A DNA stretch of 48,033 nucleotides from Sphingomonas bacterium. Lineage in GTDB: Bacteria > Pseudomonadota > Alphaproteobacteria > Sphingomonadales > Sphingomonadaceae. The stretch is taken from positions 1-48,033 of the forward strand of contig JASBRX010000037.1 in assembly GCA_030149245.1 (NCBI GenBank), in the 5' to 3' direction. Below are positions 16,523 through 25,836 of the stretch, in pieces. The translations under genes were made by a program, and so were the position numbers. Each line of letters starts with the position of its first letter. Position 1 is the stretch's first letter. The notes beneath the pieces are model-generated. The model was given only the letters and a program-made list of their open reading frames with translations. It was not told the origin of the DNA and did not search any database.

Positions 16523-17404
16523 TTGACCGGAACGACACCCCAGGGCGAGCTGCACCCGGGCGTCGCCGCGCGCGCCGTGCGTGCGCTACGCGGCCTGCGC
16601 CATTTGCGCGGCTGGGGATCGCTGGCCAATCGCCTTGCCGGCCCAACGGGCAGTTTCCGCGTCGCCAATGACGGGGTGTGGGTTGAGGGCGAACTCAATT
16701 CCTTCGTCGAGCGTCAGGCCTATCTGTTCGGCGGCTATGAGCGCGATGAGATTGCCGCGTTCCTCTCGCGCATCCCCGCCAATCGCCGCCGCACGATCCT
16801 CGACATCGGTGCCAATGTCGGCACCCATGCGCTGCAATTTTCGCGCGCCTTTGATCAGGTGCACAGCTTCGAACCGAACCCGCTGGTGTTCGGACGCCTC
16901 CAGCGTAACCTTGCGCTGAACAGTGCCAGCAACGTCACGCCGCACCAGCTCGGCCTCGGCGCGGAGCCGGGCAGCTTTCAGCTTTATTCGCCCGCAGGCG
17001 ACAATGGCGGCCTCGGCACGCTCGTCACCACCGACCAATATGACGCCCCGCTCGAAGCCGTCGCGACGGTGCAGGTCGAACAGGGCGACGCGCTGCTCGC
17101 CCGGCTGAACGTCGGCCCGGTCGATGCGATCAAGTGCGACGTCCAAGGCTTCGAGATTTCAGTGCTGGAGGGGTTGCAGGAAACGATCCGCCGCGACCGC
17201 CCGGTGCTGTGGATCGAGTTGGGCGGCGGCGCGCGGATCGCCCCCGACGAAGCCGCCCAGATCGTCGCGCTCGTCCCCGAACGCTCGCACTTCTACCGCA
17301 TCGCCGGGGTCCGTCACGGCGCGACCCATGGCATCGCGCTGCACGAAGCCGCGCCCGACGCGCTGATGGGCGGCGATTACGTCATCGTGCCGGAGCCCGC
17401 ATGA
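16523..17404 (+). CDS. FkbM family methyltransferase (copy 2)
   Basis: A 293-residue SAM-dependent methyltransferase. Motif I is TILDIGANVGTHALQFSRAF (about residues 91-110), followed by VHSFEPNPLVFGRLQRNLAL and AIKCDVQGFEISVLEGLQ. No in-frame ATG exists before motif I. I use the TTG at 16523 because a strong ribosome binding site (agggggacc, 16510-16518) lies 7 bases upstream. The stop overlaps the next FkbM gene by ATGA, so copies 2 and 3 are translated as a pair. The acceptor is unknown and is probably a hydroxyl of the repeat unit. Confidence 0.85.
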   Translation: MTGTTPQGELHPGVAARAVRALRGLRHLRGWGSLANRLAGPTGSFRVANDGVWVEGELNSFVERQAYLFGGYERDEIAAFLSRIPANRRRTILDIGANVGTHALQFSRAFDQVHSFEPNPLVFGRLQRNLALNSASNVTPHQLGLGAEPGSFQLYSPAGDNGGLGTLVTTDQYDAPLEAVATVQVEQGDALLARLNVGPVDAIKCDVQGFEISVLEGLQETIRRDRPVLWIELGGGARIAPDEAAQIVALVPERSHFYRIAGVRHGATHGIALHEAAPDALMGGDYVIVPEPA

Positions 17405-18174
17405 CCAGCCTTCGCACCCGCATCAACCGCATTGTCGGCCCGATCCTCGCCAACCGCATGACCGGCGTGATCGCCGCCAAGCTGCTGCGCGACCGCATCC
17501 CGCATCGCGGGCTGACGATCGACACCAGCGATCCCGTCGTGACGCCGGAGATCAAGGCGGCGTTGCTGCTCGGCGGCTACGAAAGCGGCGAGTATCGCTT
17601 CGTCCAGCGCCACCTGCCGCGCGATATCGACGTGGTCGAGCTGGGCGGGAGCCTTGGCGTGATCAGCTGCACCACCCGCCGCGCGATCGCGCCCGACCGC
17701 CGCATGGTGATCGTCGAGGCCGATCCGCGCCTCGCCCGCTCGCTGCGCCGTAACCTCGCGCTCAACGGGTGTGAGACCAACACCACCGTCGCGGAGGTCG
17801 CGATCAGCTATGGCGGCGGCGACACCGTCGCGTTCGCGATGGGCGAAAGCTCGGTCTCGGGCCGCATCGCCAGCGAAGCGCCGGACCTCGAAACGGTGCA
17901 GGTCCCCGCCCGCACTTTGTCCGGCCTGCTCGACGAACATGGCATCACCGATTTCGCGCTGATCAGCGATATCGAGGGGGTCGAGTGGCAAATCCTGCGC
18001 AACGATTTCGACGCGCTCGCCCGCGCGCGGATCATCATCATGGAAACCCATGACAGCCGCGAGCATGGCACGCACGAACAGCTTGTCGCGACGCTGCTCG
18101 ACAGCGGCCGCTTCCGCCTGATCGACAGCCACGGCCCGGTGGTCGCGCTCCAGCCGGTGACGCCCAATGGCTAA
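17401..18174 (+). CDS. FkbM family methyltransferase (copy 3)
   Basis: A 257-residue protein of the same family as its neighbour but clearly diverged. Motif I is VVELGGSLGVISCTTRRAI, with the adjacent RMVIVEADPRLARSLRRNLA and LISDIEGVEWQILRNDF. The SAM loop ELGGSLG differs from the common DxGANxG of copies 1 and 2, so copy 3 is not a recent tandem duplicate. The ATG at 17401 overlaps the preceding stop, and the 3' end overlaps the next glycosyltransferase by 8 bp. Confidence 0.83.
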   Translation: MTSLRTRINRIVGPILANRMTGVIAAKLLRDRIPHRGLTIDTSDPVVTPEIKAALLLGGYESGEYRFVQRHLPRDIDVVELGGSLGVISCTTRRAIAPDRRMVIVEADPRLARSLRRNLALNGCETNTTVAEVAISYGGGDTVAFAMGESSVSGRIASEAPDLETVQVPARTLSGLLDEHGITDFALISDIEGVEWQILRNDFDALARARIIIMETHDSREHGTHEQLVATLLDSGRFRLIDSHGPVVALQPVTPNG

Positions 18175-19348
18175 GGCGCGGCTGGCGATCGTGGTCACGC
18201 ACCCGATCCAGCATTTCGTCCCCTTCTACCGCGCGCTCGCCGCGCGCGACGACCTCGACGTTCATCTGATCTTCGGCGCGCCGGTCGGGGTGCAGGCCTA
18301 TTTCGACGAGGAAATGAACGCCGAGATTTCGTGGAACATGGAAATGCTCGGCGGCTATTCGCACGAGTTCCTGGAGGACGCCCGCCCCGGCCAGCAGCCC
18401 AGCCCAAGCTGGCCGAGCAGCCCCAAGGTCGCCGAGCGCCTCGCCGCATTCAAGCCCGACGCGGTGCTGCTCTACGGCTACAACCAGGCCAATGTCCGCC
18501 GCGCGCTCTGGTGGTGCGGGCGCAACCGCGTCCCCGCCATGATCATCTCCGACAGCGAGCTGTTGCAGGAGCGTGGTGGGCTGAAACAGGCGGTCAAAGC
18601 GCTACTCGTCCGCCTCGTCTACTCGCGCATCTCCGCCTTCCTCTCGGTCGGCGACCGCAACGAGGAATATTACCGGAAGTTCGGCGCCCCCACCGACCGC
18701 ATCTTCCGCTCGCCCTTCACCATCGACGAAGAGACGTACCGCGCCGCCCGCGCGAACCGCGCTGCGTTGCGGGCGGATGTGCGCGCCGAGTTCGGCATTC
18801 CCGAGGACGAGATGCTGGCGCTGTTCGTCGGCAAGCTGTCGGCGCGCAAACGCCCGCAGGACCTGATCGACGCGCTCGCCCGCTTCCACCCCGGCCATGG
18901 CATCGGCGCGCTGTTCGCGGGCAATGGCGAACTGCACGACGAATTGAAGGCGCGCGCCGCCGCCGAAAACCTGCCCGCGCGATTTGCCGGTTTCGTCAAT
19001 GTCGATCGCCTGCCCGCGCTTTACGCCGCGGCCGATGTGCTGGTGCACCCCTCGCAGGCCGATCCGCACCCGCTGATCACGTCCGAGGGCGCGTGCATGG
19101 GCCTGCCGATGATCTACAGCGACCGGATCGGCGCGGTCGGCCCGACCGACATCGCGCGCGAGGGCGAGAATGTCATCGTCTACCCGTGCGGCGACACCGC
19201 CGCGCTGGCCGAGGCCCTGGCGACCCTCGCCGCCGATCCGGACAAGCGCGCGGCGATGGCGCAGCGCTCGATCGAGATTTTCGACGAACTCGACATGCGC
19301 CGCAGCGTCGGTGGCGTGATGGCGGCGCTGAATGCCGTCCGCCGCTGA
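18167..19348 (+). CDS. Glycosyltransferase family 4 (group 1)
   Basis: A 393-residue GT-B enzyme. The acceptor domain starts LAIVVTHPIQHFVPFYRALA, the linker has FRSPFTIDEETYR, and the donor domain has FVGKLSARKRPQDLIDAL and LVHPSQADPHPLITSEGACM followed by GLPMIYSDRIGAVG. The THPIQH opening is seen in many EPS glycosyltransferases. The ATG at 18167 lies inside the end of the previous gene, and its own end overlaps the next gene by 17 bp. Sugar specificity is unknown. Confidence 0.87.
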   Translation: MAKARLAIVVTHPIQHFVPFYRALAARDDLDVHLIFGAPVGVQAYFDEEMNAEISWNMEMLGGYSHEFLEDARPGQQPSPSWPSSPKVAERLAAFKPDAVLLYGYNQANVRRALWWCGRNRVPAMIISDSELLQERGGLKQAVKALLVRLVYSRISAFLSVGDRNEEYYRKFGAPTDRIFRSPFTIDEETYRAARANRAALRADVRAEFGIPEDEMLALFVGKLSARKRPQDLIDALARFHPGHGIGALFAGNGELHDELKARAAAENLPARFAGFVNVDRLPALYAAADVLVHPSQADPHPLITSEGACMGLPMIYSDRIGAVGPTDIAREGENVIVYPCGDTAALAEALATLAADPDKRAAMAQRSIEIFDELDMRRSVGGVMAALNAVRR

Positions 19349-20405
19349 CCCCGTCCGCCCGATCCGCGCCGTCATGGCGACGGAATTCTGGCACGGATCG
19401 ACCGGCCGTGCGCTGGCGCAGGGTCTGCGCGGGCAGGGCTGGGATGTCGCCGAGGTCGATCTGGGGTCCTATCTCGGCCGCGCCCACGGTCTGATCCACC
19501 GCATCGCCAACCGCCTGCTCACCGGCCATGGCATCGCTGCGTACAACCGCGAGATCCTCGACCACGCCGCGCGGGTCGATGCGGAGGTGCTGGTCACGGT
19601 CAAGGGCAGCTACATCAGCGCGGAAACGCTCGCGACGCTGCAGGCGCGCGGCGTGCGCACGGTCAATTTCTACCCCGATGTGGCGTATAACCATGCCGGA
19701 TCGTCGCCTGAGGCCTATGCCCGCTACGACCAGATCGTCACCACCAAAAGCTATCATCTCGACCATCTGCGCAAGACCTATGGCGCGGAGCGGACCGGCT
19801 TCGTCCATCACGGCTATGCGCCGCTGGTCCACGCCCGGCGGCATGGCGACGCGGTCCCCTATCGCTGGGACATCTCGCACATCGGCAATTTCTCGCCCTA
19901 CAAATTCGATTACATGCTTGCGGTCGCCCGCGCCTTCCCGGACCGAAGCATCGCGGTGATCGGCAATGGCTGGAGCGGCCCGGCACAGGGAACCGAGCTT
20001 GAGCGCCATATCCTCGGCTACCCGCTGGTCGGCGACTATTTCGCGCGCGCGATCGAGGAAAGCCGGATCAACGTCGCGATGCATCACGGCCCGGTGCCGC
20101 CCGACGGGTGGCAGGATGTGACATCGACCCGCACCTTCGAGATTCCGGCCTCGGGCGGCTTCATGCTGCACATCGACAATGCCGAGGTGCGGTCGCTGTT
20201 CGTGCCGGGCGAAGAGATCGATGTATTCGCCGACGCCGCGTCGCTGTGCGAGCGGATCGGCCATTACCTGCAGCACGACGACGACCGCCGCCGGATCGCC
20301 TTGGCAGGCCATGCGCGCTGCGTCCCGGCCTACAGCCTCGACGCGCGCGCCGCCGAACTCGTCGCGCATCTGACCGCGCGCGGCATCGTGCGGGACGTCC
20401 GATGA
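19332..20405 (+). CDS. CgeB-like glycosyltransferase (Glyco_trans_1_2 type)
   Basis: A 357-residue protein with the two-part layout of CgeB-like glycosyltransferases. The N-terminal half includes LVTVKGSYISAETLATLQ and NFYPDVAYNHAGSS. The C-terminal half has HIGNFSPYKFDYMLAVARAF, NVAMHHGPVPPDGWQDV and the donor-site segment TRTFEIPASGGFMLHIDN followed by LFVPGEEIDVFAD. This arrangement resembles the Glyco_trans_1_2 domain (PF13524). The ATG at 19332 lies 17 bp before the upstream stop; the start is supported by the absence of any other good site. The stop overlaps the flippase start by ATGA. Confidence 0.75.
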   Translation: MPSAADPVRPIRAVMATEFWHGSTGRALAQGLRGQGWDVAEVDLGSYLGRAHGLIHRIANRLLTGHGIAAYNREILDHAARVDAEVLVTVKGSYISAETLATLQARGVRTVNFYPDVAYNHAGSSPEAYARYDQIVTTKSYHLDHLRKTYGAERTGFVHHGYAPLVHARRHGDAVPYRWDISHIGNFSPYKFDYMLAVARAFPDRSIAVIGNGWSGPAQGTELERHILGYPLVGDYFARAIEESRINVAMHHGPVPPDGWQDVTSTRTFEIPASGGFMLHIDNAEVRSLFVPGEEIDVFADAASLCERIGHYLQHDDDRRRIALAGHARCVPAYSLDARAAELVAHLTARGIVRDVR

Positions 20406-21757
20406 GCCGCATCGCGTGGCTGCGCGCGCGGCTCACGCCTTCCTATCTGCTCGGCGCCAGCCCGGTCGCGACCTGGCTGCGCGGCGCGGGATGGATCTTC
20501 GGATCGTCGATGGTCGAGCGGGCGGCGGCACTCGTTCAAACCATCCTGATCGCCCGCGCGATCGGTGCCGACGATTATGGCCGCTATGCGCTGCTGCTCA
20601 GCACGATCGCGCTCGCCTCCCCCATCGCCTCGCTGCAACTGCCCTATTCGGTGATCTCGATCGTCTCGCGCTTTTCGGAGAAGGACCCGGAGCGAGCGGG
20701 CGCGGTGATGCTGCTCGCCGACCGGCTGACCTGGGGCCTCACCCTCGCCTTCCTCGCGCTCTGCGTCGGCTGGCCGTCGGGTCTGTCCGACTGGCTGCTC
20801 GGCGAAGGGCAGCATGGCTGGGCGGTGATCTTCAGCGGGGTGATTCTGCTCACCTCGGTCCAAGCAGGTCTCAGCGACGCGCTGCTTCAGGCGAAGCAGG
20901 AGTTTCGCGTCCTCGCGCTCGCCAGGTCATGGACCGCAGCCGCGGCGTTCGCGCTGCTCGTGCCAGTGGCCCTCTTCGCGCCCAGCCTGAACTATGTGAT
21001 GGCGGCGGTCGCGGCGGCGAACGTGCTGCGCCTGCTCGCCGTCGCCATCCCCGCGCGGAGCCACCGCCGGACGCTGCGCACCGGCGTCCACATGCGCGCG
21101 GCCTTGGCCCATGCCAGCGTCATCTTCGCCTTCTCGGTTCCCAGCGGACTGCTGTCGGTGGTTCAGGGCGGTGCGGCCTGGCTCGGCAACTATGTCCTGT
21201 CGCGCTCGCCCGCCGGGTTCACCGACCTCGCGATCATCAACACCGGGGTGCAGTGGCGCCTGCCCGTGCTGATGGTGATGGGGTCGCTCGCCTCCGCGAT
21301 CCTGCCGATGCTGGGCGCGTCGATCGGCAAGGCGAAGCATGGCGAGGTGCAGCGACTGCAACGCTACAATATGATCGTCAATCTCGGCCTTGCGACGCTG
21401 TTCAGCGGGGTGGTGATCGCCGCGTCCCCGCTGATCCTCGCGCTCTATGGCGACAGCTTCCGGGGCAATAGCTATCTCTTCGCGCTGATCGTCATCGCGC
21501 TGATCCCGACCGTTTACTGCAACGTGCATCAGCAATTGCTGGTCGCGCGCGGGACGATGTGGACGCAGCTGTGGCTGTTCGCGCCCTATGGCCTGGTCGT
21601 GGTCGGCGGCACCTTGTGGTACGCAGGCGCGCTGACGGGCGAAATTCTGGCCTATATCCAACTCGCTGGTTGGATGGTAACGGCCTTCGCGATCGGGGTC
21701 TGGGTCCGAATCGACCGGCGCGCGCCGATCGAATCGCCGGACGCGCCAGCAAGTTGA
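20402..21757 (+). CDS. Wzx-like polysaccharide flippase (MATE/MVF superfamily)
   Basis: About 451 residues with 12 or so hydrophobic helices, beginning WIFGSSMVERAAALVQTILI, then ARAIGADDYGRYALLLST. That opening is the typical first-helix and loop pattern of Wzx translocases (lxRxLGpedyGxyal). Such proteins flip undecaprenyl-diphosphate-linked repeat units from the cytoplasmic to the periplasmic face. No other flippase gene is seen in the window, so this one probably serves the whole locus. Start at the ATG 20402, overlapping the previous stop. A 40-bp gap separates it from the second asnB. Confidence 0.85.
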   Translation: MSRIAWLRARLTPSYLLGASPVATWLRGAGWIFGSSMVERAAALVQTILIARAIGADDYGRYALLLSTIALASPIASLQLPYSVISIVSRFSEKDPERAGAVMLLADRLTWGLTLAFLALCVGWPSGLSDWLLGEGQHGWAVIFSGVILLTSVQAGLSDALLQAKQEFRVLALARSWTAAAAFALLVPVALFAPSLNYVMAAVAAANVLRLLAVAIPARSHRRTLRTGVHMRAALAHASVIFAFSVPSGLLSVVQGGAAWLGNYVLSRSPAGFTDLAIINTGVQWRLPVLMVMGSLASAILPMLGASIGKAKHGEVQRLQRYNMIVNLGLATLFSGVVIAASPLILALYGDSFRGNSYLFALIVIALIPTVYCNVHQQLLVARGTMWTQLWLFAPYGLVVVGGTLWYAGALTGEILAYIQLAGWMVTAFAIGVWVRIDRRAPIESPDAPAS

Positions 21758-21797
21758 GGCAGCTCTAGCGCCTTGCCGCCTTTGGGGAACGGGAAGC

Positions 21798-23720
21798 ATG
21801 TGCGGAATTCTGGGTTGGGTCGGCAAGCGGCCGCTGGAGGTCGAACGGTATCGCGCCGCACTCGACACCATCGCGCATCGCGGACCTGACGGCGCAGGCG
21901 ACTGGAGCGATGCCGAGGCGGGCGTGTGGTTCGGCCATCGCCGCCTGTCGATCATCGACCTGAGCCATGCCGGCGACCAGCCGATGCACTCGGCGGATGG
22001 CCGCTATGTCATGATCTTCAACGGGGAGATCTATAATTATGTCGAGCTGCGGCAGGAACTGAGCGCGCTCGGCGCCAGCTTTACCTCGCACAGCGACAGC
22101 GAAGTGATCATCGAGGGGTATCGCGTCTGGGGCCGCAAGGTCGTGGACAAGCTGAACGGCATGTTCGCGTTCATGATCCTCGACCGCACGACGCGCACGA
22201 TGTTCGGCGCGCGCGACCGCTATGGCGAAAAGCCGCTGCTGTTCGCGCGCGGTGACGGGTTCATCGCGTTCGGGTCGGAATATAAGGCGCTGCTCAGCCT
22301 GCCCGGCATCGGGCGGGGGTATGACGATTTCCGCGTGCTGCGCGCGGCGGTGAACCCGAGCAAGGGCCTCGACGCCGATCGGCAGACGGCGTTCGATGCG
22401 ATCGAGCAGTTGCTGCCGGGCGAGGCAATCGCGTTCGACCTCCAGCGGCTCGAACCCGAAATCTGGCGCTATTATGCGCCGCGCTACGACGCCAGCCGGG
22501 CGAAGGCGAGCGACGCCGACGTCTTCGCCGAATTCCGCGAGCTGCTGACCGATTCGGTGCGCATCCGCCTGCGCAGCGACGTGCCGGTGGGGTCGTGCCT
22601 GTCGGGCGGGCTCGATTCGAGCGCGATCGTGTGCATCGCGCGCCAGCTGGTCGGCGACGATGCCGAATACAACACCTTCACCGGCCATTTCCCCGGCACC
22701 CCGGCGGACGAATATCATTTCGCCAAGGTCGTGATCGACGCGACCAAGGTGAAGAGCCATCTGGTCGAGCCGACGGTCGACCGGCTGATCGACGATCTGC
22801 CCGACTTTATCTGGCACAATGAGCTGCCCACCGGCGGGTCGAGCCAGTTCGCGCAATGGTGCGTCTTCCACCTCGCCAAGCAGCATAACGTCACCGTGCT
22901 GCTCGACGGCCAGGGGTCGGACGAGCTGCTCGGCGGGTACGAGACCTATTTCGCGCTGTATCTCGACAGCCTGCGTGAGACCGGCGACCGCGCACGGCTC
23001 GATGCGGAGATGCCGCAGATCGAGGCGCGCTATCCCGGCGTGCTCACCCCGCCGTCGCGCGCGCTGCGTGATCGGCTGCCGTTCCGCCTGCGCCACATGC
23101 TCGCCAACCGCATGGGCAAGGGGTCGAGCGTGCTCTACGCGATCGAGCCCGGCGTAGCGCAGAAGATCATGGCGCAGGACGCGCGCACCCGTCAGGACGA
23201 CTTCCACCCGCTCGCCAGCGCGCTGGCGGAGGACAGTTTCGGCGGCTTCCTCACCACGCTGCTGCGCTATGGCGACCGCAATTCGATGGCGCATTCGCGC
23301 GAAGTGCGCCTGCCCTTCTGCGACCACCGCCTTGCCGATTTCGCGCTGTCACTGCCGCCGCATCTGCTGATGGGCGAGGTGCAGACCAAGCGCGTGCTGC
23401 GTGAAAGCATGCGCGGCGTGCTGCCCGAGGAGATTCGCGCGCGCTGGCGCAAACAGGGGTTCAACCCGCCGCAGGATCTGTGGTTCAAGTCGCCGCGGCT
23501 CCAGACCATGGTCCGCGACCTGTTCGCGTCGCAGAGCTTCCGCCAGTCGCCCTATTGGCAGGCGGGCTATTGGGACAAGATCCTCGACCGCGCCGTCGCG
23601 GGCGAAGCTGGCCTTGGCTGGATCCTGTGGCAGCCCTTCATCATCGAAAGCTGGCGCCGCGAATTCTTTGGCCGGCTCGACAGCGCTGCGCCCGCCTCAT
23701 CCCTTCGTACGGCTGCGTAA
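21798..23720 (+). CDS. asnB: Asparagine synthase-like glutamine amidotransferase (copy 2)
   Basis: A 640-residue AsnB-family protein with intact catalytic features: MCGILGWVG with nucleophile Cys2, HRGPDGAGDW, HRRLSIIDLS, FNGEIYNYVEL, the ATP-pyrophosphatase loop CLSGGLDSS (residues 267-275) and LLDGQGSDELLGGY. It differs widely from copy 1, including a longer C-terminal region with FNPPQDLWFKSPRL, so the two probably act on different substrates. A good ribosome binding site (ggggaacggga) precedes the ATG. The likely role here is amidation of a glycan carboxylate; true asparagine synthesis cannot be excluded for one of the two. Confidence 0.9.
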   Translation: MCGILGWVGKRPLEVERYRAALDTIAHRGPDGAGDWSDAEAGVWFGHRRLSIIDLSHAGDQPMHSADGRYVMIFNGEIYNYVELRQELSALGASFTSHSDSEVIIEGYRVWGRKVVDKLNGMFAFMILDRTTRTMFGARDRYGEKPLLFARGDGFIAFGSEYKALLSLPGIGRGYDDFRVLRAAVNPSKGLDADRQTAFDAIEQLLPGEAIAFDLQRLEPEIWRYYAPRYDASRAKASDADVFAEFRELLTDSVRIRLRSDVPVGSCLSGGLDSSAIVCIARQLVGDDAEYNTFTGHFPGTPADEYHFAKVVIDATKVKSHLVEPTVDRLIDDLPDFIWHNELPTGGSSQFAQWCVFHLAKQHNVTVLLDGQGSDELLGGYETYFALYLDSLRETGDRARLDAEMPQIEARYPGVLTPPSRALRDRLPFRLRHMLANRMGKGSSVLYAIEPGVAQKIMAQDARTRQDDFHPLASALAEDSFGGFLTTLLRYGDRNSMAHSREVRLPFCDHRLADFALSLPPHLLMGEVQTKRVLRESMRGVLPEEIRARWRKQGFNPPQDLWFKSPRLQTMVRDLFASQSFRQSPYWQAGYWDKILDRAVAGEAGLGWILWQPFIIESWRREFFGRLDSAAPASSLRTAA

Positions 23721-23774
23721 CCCAAGCCGTTCTCCACCGCGTTTCCACCCCTCGCAGACCGCAAGGTTCTCTTC

Positions 23775-24599
23775 ATGCTGAATGCCAAATCGCGCCATCA
23801 TCTGCTCCAGCGCATCTTCTGGAACCCGGTCGGCGCGCGCTTTGCCCGCGCCTTCATCCGGTTCAGCCGCAAGTTCGACGTGGTCGTGCGCAATTACTCG
23901 CTCAACGGCGAAACCAATGGCGAGCGCTGGCTGCTGACGCTGATGGACGAACAGCCGACGATCATCGACGTCGGCTTTCATGACGGTGCCTCGACCGCCG
24001 AGATGCTCAAGGCGCGGCCGCAGGGCAAGGTCGTCGGCTTCGACCCCTCGCGCTTCGCGGCGGAGCGCCATGCCGCCGATTTCGCGCAGGACAGCCGCGT
24101 CACCTTCGTCAATCAGGGCCTTGCCGCCGAGCCGGGCGAGCTCGAGTTCCACGATTACGAAAACATGTGCAACAGCCTCGCCCCGCGCAAGGAGCTGCCG
24201 GGCGAGGTGCCGACGACCTATAAGGTGCCGATCACCACGCTCGATGCCTGGTGCGCGGAGAATGGGGTCGAGCACGTCAACTTCATGAAGGTCGATGCCG
24301 AAGGCTATGACCTCCACGTTCTCGAAGGCGCGAAGCAGCTGCTGGAAGCGCAGAAGATCGACATCTTCATGTTCGAATTCGCCAGCGGCTGGACGGCGTC
24401 GAAACGCTATCTGTGGGAGGTCGACGAGTATTTCGCGCCGCTTCCCTACAAGCTCTATCACCTGTTCAACGGCTTCCTGACGCCGCTGACCTATGAGGTC
24501 GAGCGCGATTCGTGCACCACACGCTACGCCATGTATGTCGGCGTCAGCGAACAGCGGATGGCGCGCGGCGACATTCCTGTGCGCGATTACGGGCTCTAA
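23775..24599 (+). CDS. FkbM family methyltransferase (copy 4)
   Basis: A 274-residue SAM-dependent methyltransferase. Motif I is TIIDVGFHDGASTAEML, where the usual GANxG loop is replaced by GFHDG. It is followed by KVVGFDPSRFAAERHAAD, ITTLDAWCAENGVEHVNFMK and VDAEGYDLHVLEGAKQLL, the FkbM hallmark. The C-terminal part is rich in aromatics (YLWEVDEYFAPLPYKLYHLF). It lies 54 bp after asnB copy 2 and 16 bp before the next glycosyltransferase. The acceptor is unknown. Confidence 0.85.
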   Translation: MLNAKSRHHLLQRIFWNPVGARFARAFIRFSRKFDVVVRNYSLNGETNGERWLLTLMDEQPTIIDVGFHDGASTAEMLKARPQGKVVGFDPSRFAAERHAADFAQDSRVTFVNQGLAAEPGELEFHDYENMCNSLAPRKELPGEVPTTYKVPITTLDAWCAENGVEHVNFMKVDAEGYDLHVLEGAKQLLEAQKIDIFMFEFASGWTASKRYLWEVDEYFAPLPYKLYHLFNGFLTPLTYEVERDSCTTRYAMYVGVSEQRMARGDIPVRDYGL

Positions 24600-24615
24600 G
24601 CTGAGGATCGCGACA

Positions 24616-25836
24616 TTGCGCTGCCTGTTTGTGTCCGACATCTCGCACCGGGCGGGCGGGGTTTATGGGCTTCGCGCGATCTCTTTCGCTCGGGCGATGG
24701 CGGATCGCGGGCATGAAGTTTTGCTGCTGGCACCGACGCTCAGCGCTGCCGAACCGGGTGCATCTGCAACAGCAATTCGCGAACGCCTTGCGACGCATGA
24801 TTGGACGGCACCGCTGCACGTGGAAGTCGCTCCACGCAATCGCGCGCTGATCCAGCTTCACCGGTCGCCCCTCCTGCCGCAGCCAATCAGGCGTCTCGCG
24901 ACGGCGTGGCTGATTGCAGCCGAGGGGGGCACTCAGGGAGACTGGGTTGCAGGTGCCAATCAGGCTCAGGCCGCTATTCTGGACGGCTTTAGCCCCGACA
25001 TCGTCTGGGCCAATTTCGGAAATCTGAGCAATCTGGTGGTCGGGCAGCAGCTGGCGCGCGATGCGGGCGTGCCCTGGACGATCGATTTCAAGGACAATTT
25101 CGCCAACTACGTCCCCGGCGGGCTGCACGGCGTGCTGCAGCGCCGCTTCGCCGATGCCGCAGCCTTCACCAGCAATGCCGAGCTGCACGCCGGCATCGCC
25201 GCGCGCTGGTTCGCGCAGCCGCATGAGGTGATCTATTCCAGCATCGCCCCGGCGATGGTCGCCACGCCCGACAGCGGCCCGCGTAGCGACAAGTTCCTCG
25301 TCACGTTGATCGGCAGCACCTATGCCGACCAGTTCCTCGAACGCTTCATGTCCGGCTTCGCGGCTTGGGTGAAGGCGGGCGGGGCAGAGCGGCGCGACGC
25401 CACGCTGTTCCACTATGCCGGTGCCGCCGAGAATAATGTCCGCGCCGCGATCGGCCGCGCCGGGTTGGACTGTGTTGCGACGGTCGAGCGCAACGTTCCG
25501 CACGACCGGCTGGCCAAGCTGTGCCACGACGCGGCGGTCAATTGCTATATCTGGGCGACCTTCGGCTTCCACCACAAGGCGCTGGAGCTGATGGCATGCC
25601 GCCGCCCACTGATCACCTTCCCCGGCGAGCATCCCGAGACCTTCGTCCTCGCCGAGCGGGTCAAGGGCGACCTGCGCACCTGCACCGACGCGGCGCAGCT
25701 GACCGCGACGCTGGATGCGGTGTGGGACGCTTGGAAAGCAAATGCGATCCCCGCCACCGACCCAGATCTGTCGTCGGTGACCTGGGACGCGGGTGCTGGG
25801 CAGCTCGAACAGGTCTTCGCGAAGGCGATTGGCTAG
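24616..25836 (+). CDS. Glycosyltransferase, group 1-like
   Basis: A protein of about 406 residues with a GT-B opening: LFVSDISHRAGGVYGLRAIS, then FARAMADRGHEVLLLAPT. The acceptor half continues with IVWANFGNLSNLVVGQQL and WTIDFKDNFANYVPGG. The C-terminal half has VTLIGSTYADQFLERF, then NCYIWATFGFHHKALELMAC and RRPLITFPGEHPETFVLAERV, a diverged donor-site motif. There is no in-frame ATG near the start. TTG at 24616 is preceded by gagga at 24603-24607 and gives a natural N-terminus; CTG at 24601 is less likely. It ends just before a palindromic repeat that separates it from a convergent gene. Confidence 0.75.
   Translation: MRCLFVSDISHRAGGVYGLRAISFARAMADRGHEVLLLAPTLSAAEPGASATAIRERLATHDWTAPLHVEVAPRNRALIQLHRSPLLPQPIRRLATAWLIAAEGGTQGDWVAGANQAQAAILDGFSPDIVWANFGNLSNLVVGQQLARDAGVPWTIDFKDNFANYVPGGLHGVLQRRFADAAAFTSNAELHAGIAARWFAQPHEVIYSSIAPAMVATPDSGPRSDKFLVTLIGSTYADQFLERFMSGFAAWVKAGGAERRDATLFHYAGAAENNVRAAIGRAGLDCVATVERNVPHDRLAKLCHDAAVNCYIWATFGFHHKALELMACRRPLITFPGEHPETFVLAERVKGDLRTCTDAAQLTATLDAVWDAWKANAIPATDPDLSSVTWDAGAGQLEQVFAKAIG

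Noticed and set aside
7535..23720. A lasso-peptide or other RiPP cluster, because of two AsnB-like proteins and a nucleotidyltransferase at 41978
   Set aside because: I see no precursor-peptide gene, transglutaminase-like B protein or RRE domain. Both AsnB genes are embedded among glycosyltransferases, 18-34 kb from the nucleotidyltransferase.
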